Source: Sphagnum magellanicum
Lineage: Eukaryota > Streptophyta > Sphagnopsida > Sphagnales > Sphagnaceae
Direction: 5' to 3'
DNA: 64,000 nucleotides
NCBI GenBank assembly: GCA_021904315.1
Contig: CM038920.1
Coordinates: 6,200,001-6,264,000 of the forward strand
Positions 48,023 to 60,022 of the stretch are shown in pieces. A model generated the notes under the pieces. It made no database searches. It saw only the letters and a program-made list of their open reading frames with translations, and was not told where the DNA came from. Position 1 is the first letter of the stretch; every line of letters starts with the position of its first letter. The position numbers and the translations under genes were made by a program.

Positions 48023-49873
48023 ATGGCTGGAGAGATAAGGCCACGGAGTCACCAGTTGTCTTCTTTCAGAAAAGATGACCATCAGTTTCAGATTCTTGTA
48101 CCAAGTTCCAGACCAAGTGTACCTCAGATCTTTTCTGGATTGCTGCAAATGGTGACTGCAAATCTTTCATCTGCAATCCAACCAGCAAAAAGTTTGAAAA
48201 CTGAAGTTCTCGAAACAGTAAGCTCGATGATGGCTCAAAGGCCCTTGGTGATTCCATTTCCCAACTTGACTATCAACACTCTTTCAGTATTGCCATCACC
48301 CCAAGTCACAGTCACTCCTCAGAATGTTTCATCCTCGAGTCCACAAGTTCCGTCTTCTCAACAAGATGAATCAATGAGTGAGGTAGGTGAAGTCTCAAGC
48401 ACAGGACCTGCCTTCATTGGCCAGGTTTTCACTATGTGCGATTCTTCCCGGCGTGGCCTCATTGCAGTTAGACCTGCAGACTCTTTGAGAGCCTTGAAGT
48501 TCCCTCCCTACTGGCCACCTTTCCTTGCTAAATTTTCATCAAAATGGCTTGAGAAAGCCATGCACATGGTACTGAAGGAGGAGATGACAGATGGTCCTGT
48601 GTTTCGATTCTATTTTCGGAAAGATGATGCAGCTGCTTATGTCAAGAACTTAAACCTTGCGGGTGCGATGGTTGGATCATGTCCCCTTGATGTGGCTTAC
48701 AAGTATTTCAAAGGTAAGCCTTCAATGTTCAAATTTGTGGCAGATGAAACACAGGTAAAAGTGGCAAAGAAGCTCCTGCATAAAGACCGGGGTGCTAGAG
48801 TGGCAAAGAAATTCAAAGGAGTTCCAGTTTTCACTGCCCGGAATCTTACCATAGCCATGAGTACATCAAATGGGGTTCGATGGTTCCGACCCTACTTCTT
48901 TGATAAGAAGCAACTGGATAGCCTGATTGGCCATTCAGTTGACCACTATTACCAAATGCTCATTCACTCCCGAAGAATCCAACGCCATAGTCAGGTCATT
49001 GACAATGGTAGTGACTCTTTTTCAGGCGACCCTATAGAGGATGACCCAGACGGGCTTCTTGATCCACCAGAGGTGCAGGAACTGATGGAAGAAATGGGTC
49101 AGGGAGGTGGGGCAATGGAATGGGTGGTACTCAAGGCAGTTGAGGTTCAGGTTCAGGATATGATAGACCAGGTTTTGTTAGGGCATCCATTGAGTCGCCG
49201 TTTGGCAGGTCTGCAACCAAAATTTCCTGTCCTTGTAGATTCCTTTGAGCGTCGAGTGGCTGCAGCTGAATCAGAAGTGATAGAGGAATCAAAAGTTAGG
49301 TTTTCAAAGTCAGAAATTCCTACATCAAGTGATGAAAGTTCACGTCCAGGAAGCTTGGGAGCAGGGGGAATTGGAGCAGGAGGAGAGGAGGATTCAAGCA
49401 CTTCTGGCAGAGATGATGCAAATTCTGGTGAAGGTGAAGAACATTCCAGAGCACAGAATAATCCTCAATCAAAACGGCCATTCAATCTTTTTGGGCAGAA
49501 ATGGGTTTCAAGGTTTAACCCATCTGTGGTCTTCAAGAGGAAGGACTCTGGGGATGCAAGGATACTGGAGGAAGATTCTGATTCAGATGTTGAGACAAGT
49601 ACAAAGGAGGAAGAAGAGGGTTCTGAAAGGCCACAACCAAAGCTCACAATGATGGGCATTGCGATGAGTGGGCCAATGAAGGGGACAAATGATACAGTTC
49701 TCCAAGAAGCAATGGCAGCAGCCGCAAAAGACATTGAAGAACGTGTGCGGAAAGGCGAAGGATCTGGCCAGGACCATGGCCCTCTTTTTATTGCAGATCT
49801 AGGAGCACCTCAGGAGGTATGGGGCCGGGAAGCTTCTGATCCATCAGGTTGGGATGAGGATTTAACTGATTAG
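48023..49873 (+). CDS. Tic22-like family protein
   Basis: One uninterrupted exon of 616 codons. The Tic22-type region spans about residues 128-320: FIGQVFTMCDSSRRGL, the FRFYFRKDDAAAYVKNL segment, KGVPVFTARNLTIA and VRWFRPYFFDKKQLDSLI. Tic22 proteins act at the intermembrane space of the plastid envelope during protein import. This one is much longer than canonical Tic22 (about 250-270 residues) and resembles the longer plant Tic22-like paralogue. It adds a Ser/Gln-rich N-terminus and an acidic, disordered C-terminus (430-540) ending GWDEDLTD. I chose the ATG at 48023 because an intron-type acceptor ends at 48013; reading further 5' would include intron-like sequence. No clear transit peptide is seen. 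It is convergent with TPX2. Confidence 0.85.
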   Translation: MAGEIRPRSHQLSSFRKDDHQFQILVPSSRPSVPQIFSGLLQMVTANLSSAIQPAKSLKTEVLETVSSMMAQRPLVIPFPNLTINTLSVLPSPQVTVTPQNVSSSSPQVPSSQQDESMSEVGEVSSTGPAFIGQVFTMCDSSRRGLIAVRPADSLRALKFPPYWPPFLAKFSSKWLEKAMHMVLKEEMTDGPVFRFYFRKDDAAAYVKNLNLAGAMVGSCPLDVAYKYFKGKPSMFKFVADETQVKVAKKLLHKDRGARVAKKFKGVPVFTARNLTIAMSTSNGVRWFRPYFFDKKQLDSLIGHSVDHYYQMLIHSRRIQRHSQVIDNGSDSFSGDPIEDDPDGLLDPPEVQELMEEMGQGGGAMEWVVLKAVEVQVQDMIDQVLLGHPLSRRLAGLQPKFPVLVDSFERRVAAAESEVIEESKVRFSKSEIPTSSDESSRPGSLGAGGIGAGGEEDSSTSGRDDANSGEGEEHSRAQNNPQSKRPFNLFGQKWVSRFNPSVVFKRKDSGDARILEEDSDSDVETSTKEEEEGSERPQPKLTMMGIAMSGPMKGTNDTVLQEAMAAAAKDIEERVRKGEGSGQDHGPLFIADLGAPQEVWGREASDPSGWDEDLTD

Positions 49874-51930
49874 TTATTGCTCAGGTTATTCTGCTGTGAT
49901 TCTGGTCCACGTTAATGTGGCACACGCTTGGAAGTTGGAAGTCCAGTTGTAGATAGTTGGGGATGCAATCAGAAAAACTGCATCTCCTGCATCAAAAGAC
50001 AGTACTTTGTATATTGCTGCTGGTACATCATTTGGCCTTTTTCCTTGTCAGGAAGAAAGAAATGAGGTTTCTTTGGGGATTCCAAATTCTCCTCTTCAAT
50101 AGGGGAAGAGTAAATTTTCTTGGATCTTCAGTCTCAATCATGTGTTGCGTATGAGCATCATACTTGGGTACTGAAAAGTTTCCAATGTTGGATGCTAATC
50201 AATGTCCATAGCTGTTTTTTCTATTGCCTCCCCACTGCCCTGGAAGCAAAAGATGAATTGTTGGGGTGCAGCTATGTAATGTGTAGCATTGATCAAATGA
50301 ATTCAAGGCCCTAGGCAAGTGACAAAAACTTACCAGTTCATGAGGCCATCATTGAAGAAAATCAGTTATCCTTCCAAGCAGATTCAAGGTGCTCAGGAGT
50401 GACTGAAGATATAAGAGGTGAAGAAGCGTTGGCAAATGGTTCAGTTTCACAGCAGCAGATATGGAGGCTTCGAAAGAAGCTTGCATAGGGGAATCAGTTC
50501 ATGATCATGGAAGTGTGGACCTGAAGCAGGCGCACTTCTTTGCCCAGAGTAAAGCGGTCTTCTATCTTCTATTTCTTGACCCTTTGTATTGATTGCTATG
50601 CGATTACATTTCAAAGGGAAAATGATGCCTGTGAATGGCAAAGAAGCTTGATTTTCAGTGGACCCTTGACAAAACTCAGACTCGAATATCAGCTTCATAA
50701 TGACCTGTCAGAGATTTCCCAGTGCAGTTGGAGGGTGCCTTAATCTGTAATGATCATTCCACATGTAGGGTGGCACCTTATTCTGTTCATGCCCCCATCT
50801 GAGAGCCTTACAGGGTTACGGGTGCAGTTAGGGTTGCTGTGCTGAGATAGAAAATGGATCATATTTCTTCTGTGCAGTTTATGGAAAGGACAATGTTGGA
50901 TTTAAGCTCTTCCACCAGAGCTAAGCACCACCCTTTGCAAATCCCTGAACATCCAAGGTGAAGAAAGTCTTGCCACCACAAGGGCAAAGCCAATCTCAAA
51001 CATATCTTGTGCCAGATGAAATTCAGATACTCTTGCCCAAAGTGTGAATCAATTTGTTTTGCAATTCAGAATGTTTGCACTGATTTTCAGTTTGATTTAA
51101 ATGGAATCAGGACTGCTTTTCAAATTTTCTTTTGTTGTGCATGTGAGTTGCAGGTGGGATGCAGACTCTGACTCTGTAGACGAGGCACAACACTCACAGT
51201 TTCTAAGAGATTAGCCAGTTTTTTGTTGACATGTGCAATCAAACAATCATATCACTTTGCATGTATTGTGCATTGAACGGTTATGATCGCAATTTCACTA
51301 CCATACAAATATGCAGTGAAACAGTACACAGAAGCAACACTAAACAATTAATAAAATGCCAAGACAATTTGGGAGCAGACAAGACGTACAGATGCTATGA
51401 GCAGGAACTTTCTCCACATATTCAATTGCCCATTTTCTCCCTTACAAACTCAAGTTGGGCACAAACAAGGGAGTTGTTCCACTTTTCATTAGATTGAAGA
51501 GAGAGTTGTAGTCCCATCAAGAATAAATTTGCAACAGTTTTGGAAATATCCAAACCTGGGATTGATGACAACAATCTGAAATTGTCTATGAACAAAAGAC
51601 CTAAATTGAACCTTAAAAAATTTGTAGCAATTTTTATATGCACAACTTCTAACTTCATGCTTGAGCAGTGAAATTCAATCAAACACTGAAGCACCATTAA
51701 AGACAGAAAATCATAAGCTTTACTGCAAATCCCATACAAGGAAAATAGCTATGGGAACTACTGAACACCTCTGGTTGTGTCGCGGAAGGGTCTGGAGGGT
51801 TCACATCTTGTTGGTCACAACCACAGTGACCAACCTTCATTTGCAAACACTCAGAGAGAGTCTGTGTATAGGGAAATGATATTATAACTAGTATACAATA
51901 CTGGTAAGAGTGGACCCTGCTGATATGTAA
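49874..51930. other. Convergent 3' regions of the Tic22-like gene and TPX2
   Basis: Moderately GC-rich, transcript-like sequence follows the Tic22-like stop to about 51130, probably a long or spliced 3' UTR. I see no independent coding region, and no poly(A) signal can be singled out. Confidence 0.4.
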
Positions 51931-54900
51931 CTACCTCATATTAATTCTTCTTTGAATGCTGCCAGTGATGGATTGACCAAAGTCATCTCGACTAAACTCA
52001 TCCCGTGCCTGCTTCTGACTGAAGTGAGGAGAAACCGGCCTTGTAAGTTCTTTAGATGATCTGCAAAAATAAAAATATTGTAATTTTACCATCAACAAAC
52101 ATGTTCAACTCCAACATTAGCACTCCGCCCTTTTTGAGATTTCAGCAGAATACAGACTAACACAGGGAGAGTTAGTCGCAATTAACATCTAATTGCCCAA
52201 GTTCAGGTACAGTTGGTTTGTACCAGTTCAGTGTATTAAGATTTAGGGTTCAAGACTTCAAGAGTTATGGTCTAGTACCTTTGGGGAACAAATGGGGGTG
52301 GAAATTGAGGCATGGGTCGTGCAATTGGGACCATCTCCCTCCGCATTGCCTTTATGAATTTCTCTTCTTCTGCCTGCATAAAATGACTAGTGGCATGCTT
52401 AGCAAAGAGAATAGAATCAAGGGTGCTTGTAATGTATAGCTTGTCAATAGCTGTTGTTTCTCCTCAAATGTTTCAGCAGAAACTGACTACCATACCTTTC
52501 TTGCAGCTTCATATTCTTCACGATAGAGCTTGTACTGATTGTGTTTCTCTGTGACCTGTAACAATTGATATTCACAACTTCAGATCACCTTGTCAATAAT
52601 TCAGATCACCAGGTCACTGCTGTTTTACCATTTTTCAAAAACAACACATTCATAGACAGTGAGAGTTGAACCATACCTTCTGATCAAACATTGCACGCTC
52701 AATGGCACGAGTGTCAACATTGAACTTGAATTCATAAATCTCTGTGAGTGGCTTTCTTGATCTCGTGGGGACGAAGACTGGGGTGATACTGCATTCACAC
52801 CCCACCCATTTAGAACATGAAAGAAACCCACCCATCAAACATTCTTGCAATGTAGGAAACCCAAAAGTAAAACTTTTGTGACTTGTGAACACAGAAGGAT
52901 CCCATAGTCTCTTACCTTGACAGATTTGGCTGGGCATGAAATTCTTTAAGGGATGCTTCCATTTGCTCTAATTTTGCACGCTCTTCGGCCATGCGTCGCT
53001 GCTCCTCTTCATGTCTCACAATGCTCTCTAGGTGGAATGGTTCTGGCTTTGTACACTCCTTTGGCTCTGGCTTGGGTGGGATCTGAATCATCCAAAGATC
53101 CAAATCACAACAGCAAAACACAATCTGTCAAGTTCCTCTATTTGTACGGATAGAGGGACTCGAACCCCCACGTATTCCCTCTAGTGTCAAGTTCTCTTCA
53201 TCATAGCATATATATGTACATATCCTAAATCCTAAACCTACCCCTAATCCATACATATGACTGTTTTTCTGCAATTCAAAGCAAGGTACAAGGAGTCAAT
53301 ATTTTCTGCATCACACTTTTACTGGACCTGAGTGAAATACACAACACTTACAATGGGATAGTCAGTTGTGTAAGGCAAGAGCTGAGCCTTAGGAATCCTG
53401 GCCTTTGCTTCTCTTTGCTCCCTCTCAACCTGTTCTTGGATCATTTTCATCTTCTTTGCCAACCCCAGGACCTGCATTGAAAATACCAACCCTTTATCCA
53501 ACAGTTATGACATTGCAAAACTAGAAACCAGAAGACAGATCCCATCTTATTACCATTGTTACCAGAAGATGAAAATCACGTAGATATGGATGAGGGAGTA
53601 ACAATAAAGCTCACATCAGTTTGGAGATGGAATGGCACAGGTTTCCTTGACCGAGGACGAACCCCCTGCTTTATTGTCAACTGACAACGAATGCACGCAC
53701 ATATCCCAGTGTTACTTGAATAAATAAATGTGCAAAATACTGATTAATCAAGCTTTCCATAGATACATTTAAAAAACTAACATCTACTTTTGTTACGATA
53801 CTGGAGAGTAAGGTTCAGCAATTCAGACAAATTACCTTGCCAAATTGTTCAATAGGTGGAGCTGGACAACGAACATGCGCACGTTCATCTGTCTTGAAAT
53901 GGAACTCATGGGGCAGAGTCACTTCACGTTTCTGATTTCGGAAGATGCCCAGATCACCCCTGCTCTTGAATATCTGGATAACAAAACAGGCAGTCAGAAG
54001 GAAAAAAGGGTGGGGATAGAGAAGACATGAGCATTGAGAAAGCAAGCAACAGAGATTTTAAGTAAAATTGGACACTCTGCCCTATATCAAACTCTTTAGA
54101 TTCACAACCATCGAGATGTTTCTCTGGACTCATCTGCTGTAATTTTAAGTATCAAATCCTTGGACTCACTAACAACCTGTTGATGTCAGGAATTCAAGGT
54201 TAGGTTTTTCAGGTTGGAGTTTAGATTTTGTACTCGTTTGTTAAGGGGACGAGCTTTGAATTTGGGCACCTTCGCAAGTTCCTCAGCTTCCATCTCATCT
54301 CTGCTCTTTACCCTGCCATGATGTGGGAGAGCAATTCTCAGCTGCTCAAGGATGGTCAAAATCCATCTGAAGGGAGGACTGACTGAGAGAAAGACACATC
54401 ATGTGGGAAACAAGGGTTGTTGTCATGAAAGAGTGAGCACACATACGTGGTGGGTCGAGCACGGCTTGCAGTATGAAGGCGAGGAGGGCACACCTCCATG
54501 AGACCACTAGTTCGACCTGGAGCTGACCTGCGCCTCTCTTGAAGCTCCAATATCTGCTCAAATCAATAACATCAGAGCCCATCTATCAACTACAAAATCT
54601 ACTTCAACAATAGCTCAAACATGACCAAAAGTGAGGTTTTCTGCAGAGCTTTGCATGTTATTGACTAATTCAGGGTTTTTATTAGGTCAAAGGATCATTT
54701 TACCAAATCAGATTGTTGTAGAGAGGTTGATGAAGTGGACACTGCTGACCCATTGCTGGGATGCAGCTGGGCACGCTCCATGGTCCGTAAATGAAACTCC
54801 TGCAAAGCACAGCAAAAAAAAGGCATCAGAAAATCTCTCTATTGTTTTTCAACTTACAAGAATTAGTGTGAAATTAATCTCTCCATTTTGATTTTCATGC

Positions 54901-57568
54901 ATGTCTTTGATGTTGTTAACCACCTTGGTGAAAAGTCCAATTCATGGCTAAAAACCCATTTCACGTGCAGAAACAGAGCTACAAGGAAAGAAAGTGCCCT
55001 CTGAAATTCTCAGATGTAAGGGCAAGAATAACCTTAAACTCTGGAATCTGCGGGGTCGATTTTGTGAGCATAGGAAGTGAAGGTGCCTCCAATATCTGCC
55101 ACAGAAACTTCAGGTGAGATTTTAGCATGCACAAGACAGTTCCAAGTGCACCTGAACTGAAAGAGAGAGGTGTTCAGAATCTGGACCTTCTTAGGAAGGG
55201 GGCGAGCCTTGAATTTGGGCATCTTTGCAAGCATCTCCTCCTCAATCTCATTTGCACTCTTCACCCTGCACTCAGATATTCACAGAACAAACAACCATCT
55301 AGCACATTCAGAAATACAGAATACTTGGAGAACAGAACCACAAACTATATTTGCAACTTACTTCAACAATCATTCAAGATTAGACACTGGGCTCAGACTC
55401 AGACTAATGTGAACCCCTTTGACAGCAGAAGTAATGAATTTCTCTTGAACCCATTATCTTGAATGATGTGAAGAGAGGAGCAAACCTTGGAGGCCTTGCT
55501 CTTTGCATAGTTTCTAGCTCTGGTGTCTTTGGCCTTGTTAATCTCATCTTTGGTTTCTCTGTGTGCACCTCCATCTGATAGCACAGGCCCCAAATATGTG
55601 AGAAAAGGATGCAAAACTAACTCGAGTTACCACAGAATCAACAATTCAGAATTAGTCATTTGTCCCAAGTGTTTTGAGACGAGATGTATTGAAGAAACAT
55701 TGGGTGTACACAATATGATGCTACCTGAGTTCTTGAGGGCACCATGTGAAATCTTTCAGGTGTTTTGAGCTGAAATCTCCTCACTTTCTCTGCCATAGAC
55801 ATGAATGGGGAAGCCACTGCCCGCCCTACTTGAACTGATTCACTCCTTTGCAATGTCTGCTTCTCAATCCAACCTCTTCCTCAGAAGCTGCACTATCATA
55901 AGGTGTGCCAATCACAAGTAGCAAGAAGAAAGGAGGAGCCAACTCAAACATATCTAGAGGGGGATACATAATAATAATCACCTTCACAGTTGCGAGAGGA
56001 GTGACATGATCAGTGGCATGCACTCTTGAGCGGGTTTCAGTGCAAAAGTGAAACTCCAGAGTTTTTGTCAATGCTGGTGTTTTTGGCTTCTGCTCCTTCA
56101 CTACTGGAATCTGCAAGATATCCAGCCCACATCTCCTCAGGTTTGACACTCATCAACTCCGCCATCTCAAAAGCAAACTTCTAAAAAATTGACCTCTGAA
56201 ATCACAAGAAAACCATGGCTTCCTCTCAAAGTGAATGAACAGGAATTGTTGTAGAACAACGCACATGTCTGAGGCGGCCTCCATCAAGCTTTTGCTTCTT
56301 CCTTGGTTGCGTATCCTGCAAAGATTGTACATAACCATTTTGTGCAGCAGGCTTGCTCTTCTTTGCTGTAGTAGCATTCCGCAGCATATGCCTGCCCCAG
56401 AGAGAATCATTAGCATCAGAGCACATTGCTCTCCAATGAACCAAATCTTCTACCTTGTAATTGAACCAATTTGTTACACATAGACCACAATCCATAGAGC
56501 ACCATCTTCAAAGTCGGAGCTACCAAAAAATGCAAGAATATGTCAACCTTGAGGGTGAGAATCTTGCACTCCGGGAAACAGCCTTGGAGACTTGCGTGTT
56601 GGAGGCACCCCATGCTTCAGAGTAGAGCCGCTTGGCAGGAAGAGGAGATACCAAAGGAGCTGCAACTGGGGTTGGGTTATGCATCACCAATCCTTTGCAT
56701 AGCATTCGCTGACCAGCAGGTGTGCAGGGATCAGCTTGTGAGAGAGTCTCAGTAGGAACTGCAGCAAAATCCCATCACATCAATTTCAGGAAGGAGAATG
56801 AATGATCAGCAAGCTAACCTAAACTAAAGAATACAACATCCAAGAGAAGAGAACAGTACTTCTGGATAATTGGGTGCAAAAGTTTCTTCAGACAGGAAAC
56901 ATATATGGTTACCAAATACAGGGGGGCAGAAATTCGCAGGTGCAGCATCAGCATACTCCTCTTCAGAAGGCTTGATTGCTGGCTTCGGTGAGACATGTGC
57001 CAAGATCTGTAGTAACAAAATGAACGAAAAAACAATTCACATAGGTGCAAAAGAGATGTAGAAGAATTGCAGACAAGTCCTTCTAGCTTGCAATGTAGAA
57101 CTGACAAACATGATGAGTCATGGTCATCTTTGGGATGACAGGACCATAGCAAGAGGATTTGAACCTTTATTGCCTCATCATGATTTATTCCATTCAGGTT
57201 GGTTTCTGCAGCTGCTGTGAAAAGCTCTGCCATTGATTTTGTCTTGGAAACATGAGCTGCACATGCACACCATTGCAACCCAAAGTCAGACAGACAGAAA
57301 TATCTCAGTCTACATCATTGTTGCAAAAAAAAAATTAGAAGGCAGCAGCAGTGTTCTCTCTTGTAGGCTTTGCAATGAGGATAAATGAGCAACAAAGATG
57401 ATAATACGCACGTGAAGCTTTATAAGTTATTGCAGTGCAGAACCATCTCTCTGCTGCCTCCACATCTGCCTGTGTTTCCTCATACTCAAAATCATAGTAC
57501 TGTGGAGCCGAAAACTCATACTTTGGGTCAATCACACCAAATACGACCACATCACACTCGTCCTCCAT
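51931..57568 (-). CDS. TPX2: TPX2 spindle assembly factor, 21 exons
   Basis: Complete gene, 780 residues (Arabidopsis TPX2: 758). Exons: 57412..57568, 57165..57256, 56913..57006, 56548..56758, 56265..56391, 55982..56110, 55725..55856, 55486..55574, 55187..55265, 55033..55095, 54704..54799, 54447..54553, 54234..54312, 53836..53973, 53615..53680, 53352..53471, 52916..53082, 52677..52788, 52496..52555, 52279..52373, 51931..52060; all GT-AG and in frame. TPX2 binds importin, Aurora kinase and microtubules and nucleates spindle microtubules around chromatin. Visible: the Aurora-binding YEFSAPQYYDF near residue 20, a basic NLS RKKQK (215-219), two KFKARPL blocks (near 361 and 476), LPHEFHFKTDER (505-516), PYTTDYP (586-592), and the C-terminal RKPLTEIYEFKFNVD (659-673). 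Most introns are short. The start matches the family N-terminus. Confidence 0.93.
53146..53225 (-). other. tRNA-like 3' half inside a TPX2 intron
   Basis: The TPX2 intron 53083-53351 contains, in transcript sense, gggggttcgagtccctctatcc: a T-arm with a perfect B-box (ggttcgagtcc, 53166-53156) followed by a 3' acceptor-like tctatcc. About 75 bp upstream, ggatatg could pair imperfectly with it, but no D-arm or anticodon arm is convincing. It is probably an organellar-type tRNA fragment or a SINE head relic. Confidence 0.35.
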
Positions 57569-58886
57569 TGCTCCTCTACCCTGACCACACCCATCACAAG
57601 CTCAGACTTATTCAGCAATTTCTACTCAAACATGGGTCTGCTATACCATTGCAACCCAAACTTTGAATGGTTTGTCACACTCCAAACCCCCCTTGCAAAA
57701 CCCTTCTCATAGATAGATTATCCTTCTGACGTGCAGAATCTGGGATTCCTCTGAATGGGATACTCATCTAAGACCATATATCCACTCCTGCAGGATTCTC
57801 GACATCGTCCACACCCATGCATTCCTTAAACCTTCTACAGAATTTCCAACATGTTGCAATGCACAATCCATTAACATGCTCAATATTTCTTGTCTCAAAT
57901 GGATTTGAATGCAATGCAGTGGACTATTTCAAGAAAACAACAAATCTTGAGATGGGTAATTTGCACTTAGTCCAAGAACAGCTGGCAAGACAAGATATTC
58001 AGAGTGGAATCAAACTACTCAACAAAGAAAAGCCTTGAATTCGTACGCAAAAAAAAAAAAAAAGACCGGAAGTTCACCTTTGTTTTGAGAGAGTCTTTCA
58101 GTCTACACAAAACTCTGGAGCAATTCCGCCGAATTCCTGCCCGATCCAATTCGACTCACGGTTGGTTCTTGAATGCGAGATCGCAGCTAAGCAAGATCCA
58201 CCCAAAAAACAAAACAAGAAAAAAAAACCCACCAAATGCACACGCTCGCGTATTGGGTTTCTCCCAAACGCCTCCAAGAACAACACTCCGAAAGAATTAA
58301 CAGAAAACCCAAAAACACACTCCCGACCACGACAACAACAAACTGCAGCAGACTTCTTCAAGAAACAGAGCTGAAAATTAGTGGAGAGAAAAACAAGAGA
58401 AAGGAAAGCAAAAGTAAAAACAACTCATATCACAAGAAAAGAAAGAAAGAAAGAGAGGATCAAGAAGAAGAAGACTGAAGCTAAAAGAGAGCCTAAACCA
58501 ACAGCAACACAAAAAAAACACAACAACGAGATCACATAAAATTATGAATCCACGTACGAAAGAAAGAAAGAAAGAGGTAGTGAAATTGATCAAGCAAGCA
58601 AGCAAGAAAATGGGTATTGCTATTAAAATTGTTATTAAAATGCCACAACAACAACAACAACAACCAACAAGTTCATCATCATCATCATCCCCATGGCGTT
58701 TTTTGCCATTCAAATGAGCGATTTGGGAAAGCTCAAGTTCCAATAATAGGTTAGATCGCAAAACCCCCCACCAGACCCCACCATCTCCTTTGTAACGGAT
58801 AGCTCCCAACGGCTCCTTTTGCCGGCGGGCGTGCTGCCTCGCTTTTCTTCCTTTCTTTTGCCCATTTCCGAATCAATCTTCTTCGC
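57569..58886 (-). promoter_or_regulatory. TPX2 leader and promoter region with MSA-like boxes
   Basis: No separate gene is supported; the long cysteine- and phenylalanine-rich minus-strand frame at 58378-58809 is low-complexity. GC-rich DNA at 58690-58870 looks like the core promoter. It holds cccaacggctc (58805-58815), matching the mitosis-specific activator consensus YCYAACGGYYA at 10 of 11 positions, and further AACGG cores at 58794-58798 and about 58893. Such boxes bind three-repeat MYB factors in G2/M genes. Simple repeats (AAAG, CAA, CAT) lie at 58556-58690. Confidence 0.4.
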
Positions 58887-59185
58887 ACTTATCAACGGAT
58901 GGATGGATGGATGGATATCCGATGGAGGGGTTGGATGGATTGATGAATTGATTGTGGATGGTTTGAATGGGTGGAATCATGGGTGGGTTGAATGGATGGA
59001 TGGATGGATGGACTGGATAGATTGTGGATGGATTCATGGGTGGGTTGAATGGATGGACTGATGGATTGTAGATGGATTCATGGATGGGTTGAATGGATGG
59101 ACTGATGGATTGTAGATGCATTCATGGGTGGGTTGATGGATGGATGGATTGGATAGACTGTGGATGGATTCATGCATTAATCATT
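58887..59185. repeat. GGAT-based minisatellite
   Basis: Runs of ggatggat interspersed with longer units such as gattgtggatggattcatgg and gggttgaatggatgg; the 45-60 bp composite unit repeats about four times (58950-59165). The Trp/Asp/Gly and Pro/Ser/Ile-rich frames across it on the two strands are translations of the repeat. Confidence 0.85.
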
Positions 59186-59742
59186 CTTCATCATCCCATT
59201 AATTGGCTGGATTAATGGATGGGAAGTGGCTTTTTCAATCTTTTCCTTGTTACCCGGCAGGATATAACTGCTGGGTATAACAGGGAAAAATTGCCTGCTT
59301 ATTTCACTAATTCCTGGCCTTTGCTGAGGGTTTAGGGTTTAGGGTTTGCTGAGGAGAAATTCCACTGCATAAGGTGCCCTCCAGATACTGTGAAATACCT
59401 TGACACCTTCGACACATGTTTGATGAATAATTTAATTAATTTTGAAACTTTCATTTCAACAGATAAACTATTCTTGAAGAGTCCATATGTTCCTCTTTTT
59501 TTTAATTATCTCTAAAAGAATTTTTTTTCTGAAATTTTCAAAATTAATTAAATAATTTAATTAGTGTCAAAGCTGCCAAGGTAGTAGGGTACAACTAGAA
59601 ATTTTCTGCTGATGCATTACACAATGAAAAATTAAATTAACTTCACCTTAGAAACCAGCATGATGATTCCCAAAAAACAAAGAGACACCAACAAAAACTT
59701 ATGACTTGATCCACCCATTCACTCACATTGTGTCTAGTAACT
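59186..59742. other. Intergenic with a short telomere-type motif
   Basis: Contains three tandem tttaggg heptamers (about 59328-59347) beside two copies of tttgctgagg. No gene seen. Confidence 0.5.
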
Positions 59743-60022
59743 GGTTTAGGGTTTAGGATTTAGGGTTCAAGGTTTAAGATTTTGAGTATAGGATTTAGAG
59801 TTCAAGGTTTAAGGTTTTGAGTCTAAGGTTTAGGGTTTAGGATTTAAGGTTCAAGGTTTAAGGTTTTGAGTCTACGGTTTAGGGTTTAGGATTTAGGGTT
59901 CAAGGTTTAAGGTTTTGAGTCTACGGTTTAGGATTTAGGGTTCAAGGTTTAAGGTTTTGAGTCTATGCTTTAGGGTTCAAGGTTTAAGGTTTTGAATCTA
60001 AGGTTTAGAGTTTAAGCTTTAA
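59743..60022. repeat. Telomere-derived higher-order heptamer array
   Basis: Forty consecutive 7-bp units without a single register slip, all variants of ggtttag. They are ordered into a higher-order unit of seven different heptamers (49 bp): ggtttag, ggtttag, gatttag, ggttcaa, ggtttaa, ggttttg, agtctac. The rows are 7, 5, 7, 7, 6 and 5 heptamers long, plus a partial end, so whole heptamers have been gained or lost. Confidence 0.9.

Noticed and set aside
58378-58809. A 143-codon minus-strand open frame rich in Cys, Phe and Leu with apparent membrane segments
   Set aside because: It is the translation of simple repeats and purine/pyrimidine-rich leader DNA upstream of TPX2; no family motif and strongly biased composition.
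58819-59121. Open frames on both strands with repeated Trp-Met-Asp-Gly and Ile-His-Pro-Ser
   Set aside because: They are read from the GGAT minisatellite; both strands stay open because of the repeat unit.
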